In this document: one piece after another, positions 53,586 to 64,000 of the stretch
Layout: each line of letters opens with the position of its first letter
Numbering within the stretch: position 1 is the stretch's first letter
Assembly: GCA_033060915.1 (NCBI GenBank)
Contig: CM065378.1
Coordinates: 14,269,501-14,333,500 of the forward strand
From: Euryodendron excelsum
Lineage: Eukaryota > Streptophyta > Magnoliopsida > Ericales > Pentaphylacaceae
Reading direction: 5' to 3'
DNA length: 64,000 nucleotides
Program-made: the position numbers and the translations under genes
The notes under the pieces: model-generated
The model's database searches: none
Seen by the model: the letters and a program-made list of their open reading frames with translations, nothing else
What the model was told of the DNA's origin: nothing

Positions 53586-56292
53586 AAGTCTCCTACTCAA
53601 AAGCATGCTTGCCATGTCTGCCATCTCTCGGTGCTTGGTGCTCCCTCCAGCCCCTTGGAAGGAGAGGATGCTAAGTGCTTGTTTTTTTAATATATTTGGG
53701 GGGCTGTTTCAATGATTGCCAATTGGTTTTTGATTGGTTTGAATTTATTTGTACGAAGCATGTAACTGTCCTATTGGTGACACAATCATTGTAAATTTCT
53801 AATCTTTATTAGGCTGATAATATTGAGAGGCGTTGGAGCTCCAATTGCCCCATTCTTGTTAGTCCCTTGTATTCATTTCTAGTCCTCTATTAGAAAGAAG
53901 TGTGAATTCAAACCCAATTCATTCATATTCATTGTAGTATTGCTTTCACTTATTTTGGTTCATGGTTCATCCTTATACGCATCTGCTTGTGTTTTGGCCC
54001 CGCGGATTTTTTTATTTATTTGGACAAAGATGAGAGAGAAATAGAATAGAAGCAATGGCATTTATTAAAATACTAGATATAACTCGTGTCTACGGCATTT
54101 CTTAATAAAATTAAATCTGCATATATATGGTAATAGGTCTAATTTGAGTTCATAAATAAGGGATTTTGGTTGATAACAGAATTTGTATGTAAGTGTATGG
54201 CTACATAATTTGAGTGCATGACAGGAAAAACTGCATTTATTATGAAAATGATGGACTTTAGATGCTATACATTTAATTCAATATTTAAATGAAAATATAT
54301 ATATTTTTTTATTAATTAAAATGCAATTTTGAGGAGATTGTATGTGCTATGAATTCATTATAGGGTAAATAATTAGTGAGTCTCTAATGCATATGGTATC
54401 AAATATAGTCTTCACAAACCAAGGCTCAATGACTAAAGAAATATTGTAAGCTTCTTGAAATCCTAAAAATTGGAGTAGAAGCCTCACTATTATTGCTTGC
54501 ACATGACACCAAAACTACTATGAAACTCTGTTTTCATTTTCTTTTCTTGTTGTCTATTACAGTTTTCTTTTTTGTTTTCTCTACCAATATTGCACGATAT
54601 GAATTAACAAAATTTAAATCTATGAATAACTCTTATCGCACAATAAGTTAAAACGGTCTGAATTTTGAAGAAACATTAAAAATTGTTTTTCACATACATT
54701 CGAGTAAAATAAATAATTGATTGCATTCAGTAAGAGATCCTATTCAAATTGACAAAGAATCAATTTTGGAATATACCAAGTGAATTATACCAAAGGTCAT
54801 AGTGGTTTAAAAAATTGTATTAAAATTATTAATTTTTTTTTTTTTTGGTAAAATAGAGGGCTAATCCCTCGGTGAAGGGGAGAGTGAGTTGGTTTATTAC
54901 TGCTTCTTCCATGGTTTGTCCTTTTTTTTTTTTTTAAATTTTCGTTACTTCGGATGAATGATGATTACATGCCTTATCAGTGATTCACAAGTTTGTATAT
55001 CTTTCTCAAAGCTACTAAAATCATAGTGACTATATTATGAAAGTCACACAAGTATGGTTATTATAATACTCTCTCTATGTCGCTCCCCCTATTTTGTTTG
55101 TGAATTTATTTTTCATTCTTCTGGAATACTATTTAACTGGTTAGTAGGGAGAGAAGGGAAAAGAAAGGAGAATAAAGAGAAAATGAACCAAAAGGAAAAA
55201 AAAAAATTAAAATCAATCTCTCTTTTTTTTTTCTCCACTTTTTATTTTTTTATTTTTTTGGTAAAACCAAACAAAGAGAGAATGATTGCTTTTTCTTTCT
55301 TTCTTTATCCTTCTAGGTAAAATAAAAAAAAATTTCCCTATCCTTTCTCTCTCTTTTTCTCCGAGTTCCCAACAAACTTAACGTTCCATAATGCTTTTAC
55401 GCTTTTGCATACGCGAATCATGAGATATTTGCCGCGGAGAGAAAACTACTTAAAGGAAAGAGTAGAAAAAAAAACAAAGCATTGGCCTAACCCACTCCCT
55501 CTCTCTCTTTCTCTTTCTCTTTCTCTTCCTTTTTCTTTCTCTCCAACCAGCTCCCATAGGCAAACTGTTGTTTCTCACTTTCTTGTGTTTCCGTTCCCTT
55601 TGTTCCTCTTCACCTTCGAACTTCAGCACCGACAGTAAAATTTCTCTCTACCAGCGAGCTTCACCACCAACAAAAACCACTATTCCCTCCCTTTTCCTTT
55701 TTCGTTCCCCCCAATTATTGTTCTCCATCTCCGGCCACCCATCACCGGCCAACATCTTCAGTGCCACCACCACCCGAAGCACACACTCTCATGCTTTTGC
55801 ACCATCGAAGCATCATCACCCACCCTGGCTGAACACCACCAGCAGCACCACCTCTACCTCTCAGCCGGAAGACCTTTTTATTCTTTCCTATTTCTTTCTA
55901 TTTTTTCACCCCAGCTAAACCAGCCCCTCTTTCCTTTCCACCGTGTATTGAAACATTTTAGAGATGCTGTGAGGTAGTTGGGTGAAGTAGTGGTTTAGAG
56001 AAAGGGAGTGTTAATAAGTTGGTATTTAGAGTGAGAGAGTTGGGTGACTGAACAACCTCCACCATTAGAGATGGTGGGTTAAAGAGAAGTACTTAAATGG
56101 GTTTTGTGGTAGCTTTGATAGCTACCATGAGAGTGTTGGTGTTTAGTAGTACTATGAGGGTGTGGTGATAGTGGTTGCTTGCTAGAGAGTGGGGGGAGTT
56201 TGGCCATATAGTAAAGAGGGGTATCTGCAAGTGAGGGGGACAGAGAGGGTCTATGCATAATAATGTGGAGCATATTTAATGTCTTTTACATC

Positions 56293-56294
<2 letters not shown>
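53586..56294. other. Intergenic DNA, 3' UTR then pyrimidine-rich block
   Basis: About 53586-53940 is probable 3' UTR of the Ser/Pro-rich gene. The rest is AT-rich with T-runs near 54833-54846 and 55220-55260. From 55490 to 55915 it is CT- and CCA-rich with an open Ser/Pro/Thr-rich frame (55568-55918) that resembles no known protein; I treat it as low-complexity, perhaps internal to the repeat that ends near 56690. Confidence 0.45.

Positions 56295-56346
<52 letters not shown>
56295..56346 (+). repeat. (GA)n microsatellite
   Basis: About 26 uninterrupted GA units immediately before the dispersed repeat copy at 56340-56690. Similar GA- or A-rich tracts lie at the same relative place in the other copies. 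Confidence 0.95.
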
Positions 56347-56349
<3 letters not shown>

Positions 56350-56690
56350 GTTAAAAAATGAAGATAGAGAAGAGAGTCATTGGAGGTGGGCCCATTGCTG
56401 CTGGTGAGTTGAAGTTGTCAGGGAAGCTAAGAATCAATCTAGGCCATAGAATCAAATGCAAAATCAATTTCCACCCTTTGATGTAAATATATCTAATAGA
56501 CATTTTCCACCCACGTGAGAGATGTTTTGGGAAGAATTTTGAGGGAGTGAGATGCAGTCAAAATTGATCCAAACCATTGTATGAAGTTAAAAATAAATCT
56601 CATTCATTCAATATGAAATACATGCTATGTAGGACAAATGTCCAGTCAACATTTAAAAACAGTCTTGTTTTATTATATAGATTGAGGCAG
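56340..56690 (+). repeat. Dispersed repeat, copy 2 (shared tail with 2.0-2.3 kb)
   Basis: Carries AGGTGGGCCCATTG, AAATTGATCCAAACCATTG, ACATGCTATGTAGGACAAAT and the tail CTTGTTTTATTATATAGATT, in the order seen at 2036-2290. It lies 217 bases upstream of the second PPR gene, so it may contribute to that promoter. Confidence 0.6.
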
Positions 56691-56906
56691 GGTAAGGCCT
56701 TGTATTTCTGATTCTCTTCAAATTTTTGCTGGGATTCTCGTGCACTGCGCGGCCCTATCCTTACCATAATATATAGATTTGGTATAATATGTATAACATT
56801 TAAAAAATAAGTTTATATAACCTTAGATAAAAAATAGTGGAAAGTAAGAAGAGAATAAACAGTTTATACATATGGGAAGAGAATAAAGAGCGAGAACCAA
56901 CATAAC

Positions 56907-58499
56907 ATGATTGCCCATGCTCCGGACACACTGGATCTGAATCAACATGTATTGACAATACTAGACAAATGCAAACACATCAACCATCTGAAGCAGCTCC
57001 AAGGTTTTCTCATAACGATCGGCCATGGCCAAACACAGTTCTTCGCATTCAAGCTCGTTCGTTTCTGCACTATCGCCATCGCCAACCTCGAATACGCTCG
57101 TTTCATATTCGACCATCTCAACTCGCCCAACGTCTTCCTCTACACCGCTATGGTCACTGCCTATGCGTCCAGCTCCGATCACAGGTCGTCCCTTGTCTTG
57201 TACCGCGACATGGTTCGTCGGGGACGCCCTCGGCCCAACCACTTCATATATCCTCACGTCCTCAAGTCTTGCCCTGAAGTTCTGCAGTCTCGTGGTACTG
57301 AATTGGTGCATACCCAGATTTTGAAATCGGGTTTTGGGAGATACCCAGTTGCGCAAACGGCTCTTTTGGATTCGTACTCGAGGTTTTGTTCTGATCTTTC
57401 GACAGCGAGAAGGCTGTTCGATGAAATGTCTGAGAGGAATGTTGTGTCCTGGACGGCTATGATTTCTGGGTATGCTAGACTTGGGAAGATAGGTAATGCG
57501 GTGTTGCTATTTGAAGAAATGCCCGAGAGGGATATTCCATCCTGGAATGCTGTTATTGCAGGGTGCACACAGAATGGGCTGTTCTCAGAGGCAATTTCTC
57601 TGTTTAGGAGAATGGTCAGCCTTGCAGAGGAAGGGCCGGATCGAGACAATAGGCCGAATCAGGTTACAGTTGTCTGTGCACTCTCGGCATGCGGTCACAC
57701 TGGCATGCTCCAGCTTGGTAGATGCATCCATGGTTACATATTTAGAAACAGCCTTGGTTTTGATTCATTTATCTTAAATGCAATGGTGGATATGTATGGG
57801 AAATGCGGTAGTTTAAAAGAAGCAAGACGGGTTTTTGACAAGACTTCAAGAAGAAGTTTGACATCATGGAATTCCATGATCAATTGCTTTGCACTCCATG
57901 GACAGAGTGGGAGTGCAATCCGTGTCTTTGAGGAAATGATGCAGTATGGGGATGATGTAAAACCAGATGGAGTTACCTTTGTTGGTTTGTTGAATGCTTG
58001 TACCCATGGAGGATTGGTTGAGCAAGGCCGGTCTTATTTTGATTTGATGACTAGGGATTATGCGATTGAGCCTCAGATTGAGCACTATGGGTGCCTAATA
58101 GACCTTCTTGGTCGAGCAGGACGATTTGAAGAAGCCATGCAAGTCGTAAGAGGGATGGGGATGCCACCTGATGAGGTTGTTTGGGGCTCTTTGCTTAACG
58201 GATGTAAAATTCACGGCCGCATAGATTTGGCAGAATTTGCTGTCAAAAAGCTGGTTGAGATTGATCCCAATAATGGTGGTTATGGTGTGATGTTGGCGAA
58301 TATCTACATAGATTCGGGAAAGTGGGATGAGGTCCGGGAGGTAAGGAAGACGCTGAAGGAGCAGAATGCTCGTAAGACACCCGGTTGCAGTTGGATTGAG
58401 GTTGATAACCAAGTTCACCAGTTCTATTCTTTTGATAAAACACATCCCAGAACAGAGGAAATATACACAATTTTGGAATGTCTAGTTGGTATTTCTTAG
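56907..58499 (+). CDS. PLS/E-class pentatricopeptide repeat protein (At1g33350-like)
   Basis: Intronless CDS of 530 residues. It matches Arabidopsis At1g33350 as I remember it over nearly the whole length: CKHINHLKQLQGFLITIGHG near the N-terminus, LFDEMSERNVVSWTAMISGY and MPERDIPSWNAVIAGCTQNG in the P/L/S repeats, SMINCFALHG, FVGLLNACTHGGLVEQG, and EHYGCLIDLLGRAGRFEEAM. The C-terminus carries E and E+-like motifs (GSLLNGCKIHG...LANIYIDSGKW...GCSWIEVDNQVHQFY) but no DYW deaminase domain. PLS/E proteins select sites for C-to-U RNA editing in mitochondria or plastids, recruiting a deaminase in trans. The N-terminus is not a clear targeting peptide. The ATG at 56907 is the first in frame and suits the family start. 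Confidence 0.93.
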   Translation: MIAHAPDTLDLNQHVLTILDKCKHINHLKQLQGFLITIGHGQTQFFAFKLVRFCTIAIANLEYARFIFDHLNSPNVFLYTAMVTAYASSSDHRSSLVLYRDMVRRGRPRPNHFIYPHVLKSCPEVLQSRGTELVHTQILKSGFGRYPVAQTALLDSYSRFCSDLSTARRLFDEMSERNVVSWTAMISGYARLGKIGNAVLLFEEMPERDIPSWNAVIAGCTQNGLFSEAISLFRRMVSLAEEGPDRDNRPNQVTVVCALSACGHTGMLQLGRCIHGYIFRNSLGFDSFILNAMVDMYGKCGSLKEARRVFDKTSRRSLTSWNSMINCFALHGQSGSAIRVFEEMMQYGDDVKPDGVTFVGLLNACTHGGLVEQGRSYFDLMTRDYAIEPQIEHYGCLIDLLGRAGRFEEAMQVVRGMGMPPDEVVWGSLLNGCKIHGRIDLAEFAVKKLVEIDPNNGGYGVMLANIYIDSGKWDEVREVRKTLKEQNARKTPGCSWIEVDNQVHQFYSFDKTHPRTEEIYTILECLVGIS

Positions 58500-58740
58500 T
58501 TTATTGCTGCTGGGATTGTCATCCATCATCAAACACTGCCATTTACGTGTGTACGTTATGGTTGCATCAGATTTAAGGACTGCCCTGCTTGCTTAACCGA
58601 AATTATATGGCCTCTGCGCCTGTACACCTTCAGAAAGTGGTCGGGCAATTGGGCGCAATCCCCTGTTTTTTTGTTTTTTTTTCCTGATTTATATGCTTCT
58701 GGTCAGTTAACAAGAGGTGAACAGCATCAGTAACAGATGC

Positions 58741-59200
58741 AATACTCTTCTGCAGCACTATTATTCACCACATGGATTTGGAGGCTGCAAGCTTACCTAT
58801 GGAAAACAGGCCTTCCTGGCGAATTGTTAGCTGAAAAATCCCATATGTGATAGAAAGGCTTCACATAGCAGAATTGCTGGCAAACTCACTTCTATGTCCC
58901 GAAAAGCCAGGCAGATTCTGGTGGAAACAGGCACAGAAATTCCTTCTGTTCTTGCCACACCTAGAGTGATGACAAGTGGATGGGATGCCTATAAAGGGTC
59001 AGGATGAACTCCAAAGCCTCCAAAGCTAGTTTCAAAGCATACTTGCACACTAATGCGAAAGTCCTCCACTCAGAAAGTGTAAATGTGGTGAACCCCCATG
59101 CGATGCTGGCTCCCTTTTTTGGCTCCCTCTAGCCCAGTGGGGGAAGATCGAAGTGCTTCTATCTTAGACTTGGGGGCTGTTTGGATAAGTGCCAATTGTT
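58741..59200 (+). pseudogene. Decayed duplicate of the last exon and 3' UTR of the Ser/Pro-rich gene
   Basis: Aligns in order with 53231-53735. Shared words include CTTCTGCAGC, GAGGCTGCAA, ATGGAAAA, AGAA(C/T)TGCTGGCAAAC, CACTTCTA, AAGCCTCCAAAGCTAG, TTGCACA and, beyond the stop, GCGAAAGTC against GTGAAAGTC and GGGGGCTGTTT...GCCAATTG. Deletions and frame changes are frequent, and the original TGA stop now reads CGA after codons for C-T-L-M. The copy lies on the same strand about 5.5 kb downstream with the PPR gene in between. It is a non-functional remnant of a segmental duplication that included 3' UTR sequence. Confidence 0.85.
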
Positions 59201-59479
59201 TTTTTTTTTATTTTATAATATTGTTTTTACTTTATCAGTGAGAGGTTGCTAAATCCAGAGTCTGAGTTGGCTCCACCATGAGAGGGAGAGTTGTGGTCTT
59301 TATTAGAAAGGCTGTATCTTTAATACATCTTAAATGAGAGCACCCTCTGTTCTCTTTTTTGTTCTTTTGAATTAGGACACCTGCTAATTTATTTTTTTCA
59401 TTCTAGAAAGAGAGCACCCTCGCAGATTATAGGGAATTGATTTTAATATACAATTATTGTCCATCAAAAAGCATTATAA

Positions 59480-60035
59480 GGCTGTGAAATGAATCGAACT
59501 ATTCGTGTTTGGACTTTGTTAAAATCTTGTTCAAAATTAACTTTGTTATGTAACTACATAAAGAAGGCATGCATGCTTGAGCAAGATTGTTAATTTTTTG
59601 AATTTAATTTGAACTTTGGTCCATAAATTTTTATGAATTCCAAAATTATATAGAAAATCAAATTATTAATTCGATTAATTGAACTGTGTCTAAGATCCGG
59701 AGCTACAAAACGAACTAAGCTACTTAAACTTGGTTTGTGTTTCGTTTGTTAAAAGCTTGTTTGAAATCGGCTCGTTATATAAATAAGTCAAGCTTGAACA
59801 CATTTTCAAGCTCGTTAAAGTTTTCAAATTAAGCTTAAACAACCCACTACTCAGCTTGATAAGATTATATACACTAAAAAATTTAAACTACTCGAGCTCG
59901 GTTCGATTAAAGCTCGTTTGAAGTCGAATTAAAAGTCAAGCAAATTATTAAACACATTATCAAACTCGTTAAATTTTTCAAACTAATATTAAACAACTCA
60001 CTACTTGACTCGACTCAGCTCGTTTACTGCCTTGT
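59480..60035. repeat. Dispersed GCTCG-rich repeat, copy 2, internally duplicated
   Basis: Contains two rounds of the same phrases: CGTTTGTTAAAAGCTTGTTT / GATTAAAGCTCGTTTGAAGT, TTAAACAACCCACTACTCAG / TTAAACAACTCACTACTTGA, TTTCAAATTAAGCTTAAAC / TTTTCAAACTAATATTAAAC. The last block CTCGACTCAGCTCGTTTAC matches the end of copy 1 at 23720-23755. Non-coding. Confidence 0.6.
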
Positions 60036-60279
60036 TGAGATCACTTTAAAAGATTAATAATAAAGACTTTGGACATATTGTGAAGTAGTTTAATTTTCCT
60101 AGTCCACAATACCAACCAAACAAAACAAATAAATAAACAAAAAATTATTTTCCCTGAAAATCTCTACTCCTACCCCCCTGACATCCCACCCCGATGATTT
60201 GACCATTAAAATTTTTTTGATTTTCTTATTTTGCCCATAACCTTACCCTCTTATTCCAATATTGTCATTTACTTCAATT

Positions 60280-61050
60280 GTTTTGATAATTTTTTTTTTT
60301 ACTTTCACCTCCCAATTTTTAATTAAAAAAAATTTTGATCAAAATTTTTTAATTTCCTTTTACTCTCACCTCCTGGATTTTTATATAAATAAAATTTTTA
60401 TGATCAAATTTTATAATTTTTTTTACTCCCACCTCCCAATTTTTTAATAAAAAAAATTTATGATCTCATGTCTTCTAACAATTTCACTTATTGATGTGAC
60501 CTCTATTTTTTTTATTTTTAATAAAAATCAAATTAATGAAAACAAAATAAAAATAAAACAACAAATAAAAAATAATAAATACTTACCTGATCAATGGTAA
60601 ATTCAAGTGTATAGAGGGACGCATATTCGAACAAAAAATCTCTGATCTCATATTCCCTAACAATCTCACTCACTAATGTGACTCATATTTTTTTTGTTAT
60701 TTTTTTATTTTAAAAAAAAATCAAATTAATCAAAATAAAATAAAAATAAAACAACAAATAAAAAAGAGCAAAGTCTTGCTTTATCAGTGATAAATTTAAG
60801 TGTATAGAAGGAGATATATCCGCATAGAAAATCTTATTCGAACAGAACCCTGATAATCTCACTCACTGATGTAATTTTTATTTATTTTTTGTTATTTTTT
60901 TTAAAGAATTCAAATTAATAAAAAAAATAAAAATAAAACAACAAATAAAAAATAACAAATGTTTATCTGATGTGACCCTTATTTTTTTTAAAATTAAATT
61001 AATTAAAACAAAATAAAAATAAAACAATTAATACATATTTAACCATAAAA
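60280..61050 (+). repeat. AT-rich decayed tandem arrays upstream of RECQL5
   Basis: Two nested arrays. First, three units with CACCTCC(C/T) followed by T/A runs (about 60306, 60368, 60430). Second, four units that start CAAATTAAT(n)AAAA...AAATAAAACAAC at about 60529, 60722, 60911 and 60996, so the first period is about 190 bp and the last unit is truncated; each full unit also holds CTCACT(C/T)A(C/T)TGATGTGA-like and AAGTGTATAGA phrases. The array ends about 200 bases before the RECQL5 start codon. Confidence 0.75.
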
Positions 61051-61258
61051 AAAACACTACACTATTATTTTACACCAATAAAGTACTTAAGAAAAAAATC
61101 AGACAAAATAAAAAATTTTCTGTTCCCCTTGTCAGGGTGGGAGTAATACCTCTCATTTTCCCTCCATTAAAAAGGGCGGCAAAACTTACAAGAGCATCCG
61201 AATTCTGAAAGGTCTTCAGCTCTCGTCTTGTCTCGTCCTTCAATCATCGTTTTTTTAA

Positions 61259-64000
61259 ATGGATTCCGATTCCGACTCCGACTCCGACGGCTCTCACATC
61301 TCAGCAACGCCGCCAAGAGATCTACAACCGCCGCCTCCAGCCGCTCTTCGTTCCTCCAACAAATCTACGATCAAGCTTAGGGCCACCTCAAAACCCATTT
61401 CGAAACCAAAACGTAAACCTAGGCCTAAAGCTAAACCATCCTCCAAGTCAGCTAAACCACCGTTGAAATCTAACCCCAAACCCCCTCAACCAGACCCACC
61501 ACCGAACCCAATTCCCTCGCCTTACCTCTCCGACTTACCATTTCAAATCCGCCGGCCATCGAGTGAAAATCAAGTACTTTCTGCCGATAATTCTATCGAC
61601 AATGTTCCCGCTGGGGGTTTGCACTTATCACGTTACGCATCGTTCTCGAAGATCCGAAGGCCGAGTCTCAATTTAGAGTCTACTGAGAATGATTCAGCTC
61701 TTGCTTCAGAGTCAATTCCACGGCCACCTCTGGCCGAGGTTGGAGCGACCGATGTGGCTTCACCGGAGATAAGAGGCGAAGCTGTTGGTGCAGAGGTGAA
61801 GGTAGTGAAGAGATATCCTAATTTGATTGGAGGGAGTAATATTTATGCCTTGCCAGTGAAGCGGCCGAAAAGTGGTAATGAAGGTAACTTTGTCAGGCTA
61901 AACATCAATGGATATGGAAGTAAGTTCAAAAAATTTAAGGGCAAAGGAAAGAGTTATAATGCAGCAAGTGGTCGCAGATCTTTTCGACGAAGTAAGAGAA
62001 AACCGAGAGGTAGTGGTGAGGTTGAGAACAAAGGTTTTTGTGATGAAGATGGTTTGGTCTTGGAGACCCAACAGGTGGGTAAGCGGTCAAGAGTTGAAAT
62101 TGATGAAGAGTTGATGGAAGAGGCTTTGTTGGGTGTTCGAAATGAGCCATCGGATAAGAGTTTACTGAAGTTGTTGAAGCTCACACAAGGATATGAGTCG
62201 TTTCGTGACGGGCAGTTGGAGGCAATCAACATGGTGCTTGCTGGAAAGTCCACAATGCTGGTTTTGCCGACGGGTGCAGGAAAATCGTTGTGTTATCAGT
62301 TACCGGCAATGGTCTTACCGGGTATTACCCTTGTTGTGAGTCCGTTAGTGGCCTTGATGATCGATCAACTTAAACATCTACCTCCAATGATTGAGGGTGG
62401 TCTTCTTTGTAGCAATCAGGTGGTTTCTCTCTCTGATTCTGTGTCCATTTCAGGTTTTTACAGATTGCCTAATTTGATCCTTTTTGTTGTTGTAGACACC
62501 TGAAGAAATGTCCGAGACACTGAGGCTGCTACAACAAGGAACCATAAAGGTAACTTCATTAAGAATTTGAATGTAATTGCAGCTCCAATTGTTTTTTCTA
62601 TCATAGTATGTAGTTGTGAAGGAACATACAGAAATGCAGTAGGATTGTTTAACTGCCTTGTGAAGGAATTCAAATCGCAGGGCTCTGTTTGCTGTTGTCC
62701 TCTTAGATATTTTTTGTGGCATATACACTATACTGTACTAATTGGTTCAACAATATTTTGTTATGGAGAAAGCTAAATTTTTATAGTTTATGTTTTAGGT
62801 GCTTTTTGTTTCACCAGAGAGGTTTTTAAATGCAGAATTTATATCAATATTTTCTGCAACTCCACTAATATCACTTGTGGTGGTGGATGAAGCCCACTGT
62901 ATTTCTGAATGGTGAGTTATTGCAGTGTCCTTTGACTTCTTACCTTCTGATTTCATTAGTCTCCATATTTTATGAATTCCCTTCGAGTTTCTATGCTGCC
63001 TTCTAGCTGAACTCATTCTTCATTGTATTCCCACATGATGTAGACTATTACAGAACATTTTAACAGGTCACATAATTTCCGGCCTTCATATATGAGGCTC
63101 AGGGCATCCTTACTTCGTGCTAGGCTTAATGTTCGATGCATTCTTGCAATGACTGCAACTGCAACTACTAAAACTTTGAATGATGTAATGTGTGCTCTGG
63201 CGATTCCCCCAACAAATCTCATCAAGGTAGCCCAGTTGAGGGACAACTTACAATTGTCTGTTACTTTGAGCAGAAACAGGTAAGTTTGGATACATATTCT
63301 CAAGTACTATTCTTTTTCTTTTTACTGGTGGGGGTGTGGGGGAGAAGTTCATATTTACATATATATAGAACCACTCTTTGCTTGTCATTTCATGTTTAAC
63401 TGCATTATCTAATTCCGGTCTCAACATTGTTACCATAATAGAATGAAGGATCTAATGACGTTGATCAAGTCTTCCCCCTTTGCAGAAGTTCAAAGCATTA
63501 TTATATACTGCAAATTTCAGGTAACTCTGTGAGTTGTTCCTGCCATATATTGTGTCTATCCTGGTTTCTAAATTTTAATTGTTTCCTTAAGTTCGGTTTT
63601 TCACTATAGAATTGAATTAACTGGCATTTGATTAAATTATTATTTTGCAGTCTGAAACTGATATCATAAGCAAATACTTGTGTGACAGCAATATTTCGGC
63701 AATGGTTAGTGTCTCATCTGCTTTCTTGATTCAGTTGAATCACACAGTTTCTTGCAAGTGAAACTAACTATTTTAACTGTAACATGGACAAACTTGTCAA
63801 AAAATTTCTAGAGTTACCACAGTGGTATACCCATGAAGGATCGGTGCCGTATTCAGGAATTATTTTGTTCCAACAAGATAAGAGTGGTAAGGAAATTATT
63901 CTGGTTCAGTTTGGGTTTGAAGCATATTGTCATTTTCATTTATATTGTAGAGTAAGATGTCATGACATGTGGAAAATTCACTCACTTGCATTTTTTTCCC
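61259..64000 (+). CDS. RECQL5: RecQ family DNA helicase, RECQL5 type (5' part; continues beyond the window)
   Basis: Exons seen: 61259-62419, 62496-62549, 62799-62911, 63067-63279, 63442-63520, 63651-63704, 63812-63886; all GT-AG and in phase, 583 codons so far. RecQ helicases unwind DNA 3'-5' in recombination and replication-fork repair in the nucleus. Residues 1-280 are a Ser/Pro/Lys-rich, low-complexity extension starting [20 protein letters not shown], which matches Arabidopsis RECQL5 (At1g27880) as I recall it. The helicase core follows: [12 protein letters not shown] (motif 0), [15 protein letters not shown] (Walker A, K342), [12 protein letters not shown] (DEAH at 435-438), [11 protein letters not shown] (motif III), IIIYCKF (motif IV). 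The second RecA domain and the C-terminus lie outside the window. In-frame stop codons close exon 1 readthrough. Confidence 0.93.

Noticed and set aside
55568..55918. 116-codon Ser/Pro/Thr-rich frame as a gene
   Set aside because: Composition follows the CCA/TCT-rich DNA; no start context, homologue or splice partner was recognised.
56961..57649. Several frames of 90-131 codons on both strands inside the second PPR gene
   Set aside because: All overlap the 530-codon PPR frame, which matches a known protein end to end.

Overview
The window is nuclear DNA from a flowering plant, most likely a eudicot. Genes are split by GT-AG introns, intergenic DNA is AT-rich and full of microsatellites and small transposon relics, and the proteins match families known from Arabidopsis: P-class and PLS-class PPR proteins, an LHT amino-acid transporter, plastid KAR, an Iojap-type RsfS protein and RECQL5. 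I cannot name the species. No bacterial-type operon, CRISPR array, viral genome, rRNA or convincing tRNA gene was seen.

Layout. 1-3.8 kb: a broken cyclophilin copy, a dispersed repeat and a SINE. 3.9-5.4 kb: intronless P-class PPR gene (+). 5.4-13 kb: gene-poor, with tandem repeats, candidate MITEs and a striking 133-bp hairpin. 13.1-15.7 kb: two-exon ankyrin-repeat gene (+). 17.2-19.1 kb: seven-exon LHT1-type transporter (+). 21.9-22.6 kb: intronless TLC-domain membrane protein (-). 25.5-31.3 kb: eleven-exon 3-oxoacyl-ACP reductase of plastid fatty-acid synthesis (-). 33.3-36.6 kb: four-exon Iojap/RsfS gene (-), apparently with one GC-AG intron. 36.7-40.5 kb: repeats, including a CACTA-like candidate. 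41.6-53.6 kb: six-exon gene for a large Ser/Pro-rich basic protein with a CaaX-like C-terminus; its 6.8-kb last intron is packed with repeats. 56.9-58.5 kb: intronless PLS/E-class PPR gene (+), followed by a decayed duplicate of the preceding gene's last exon. 61.3 kb to the end: 5' half of a RECQL5 helicase gene (+), cut by the window edge.

The genes do not form one pathway. Several encode organelle-directed functions: two PPR proteins for organelle RNA, KAR for plastid fatty-acid synthesis and Iojap for organelle ribosome assembly. That is ordinary in plant genomes. I see no clear new multi-gene system. The observations most worth following are the CaaX end of the Ser/Pro-rich protein and its eroded duplicate, the hairpin whose arms differ almost only by transitions, the duplicated splice donor in the LHT gene, the putative GC-AG intron, and the nested SINE-like dimer. 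Exon boundaries were read by eye from splice signals, phase continuity and remembered family sequences; they are not transcript-supported.
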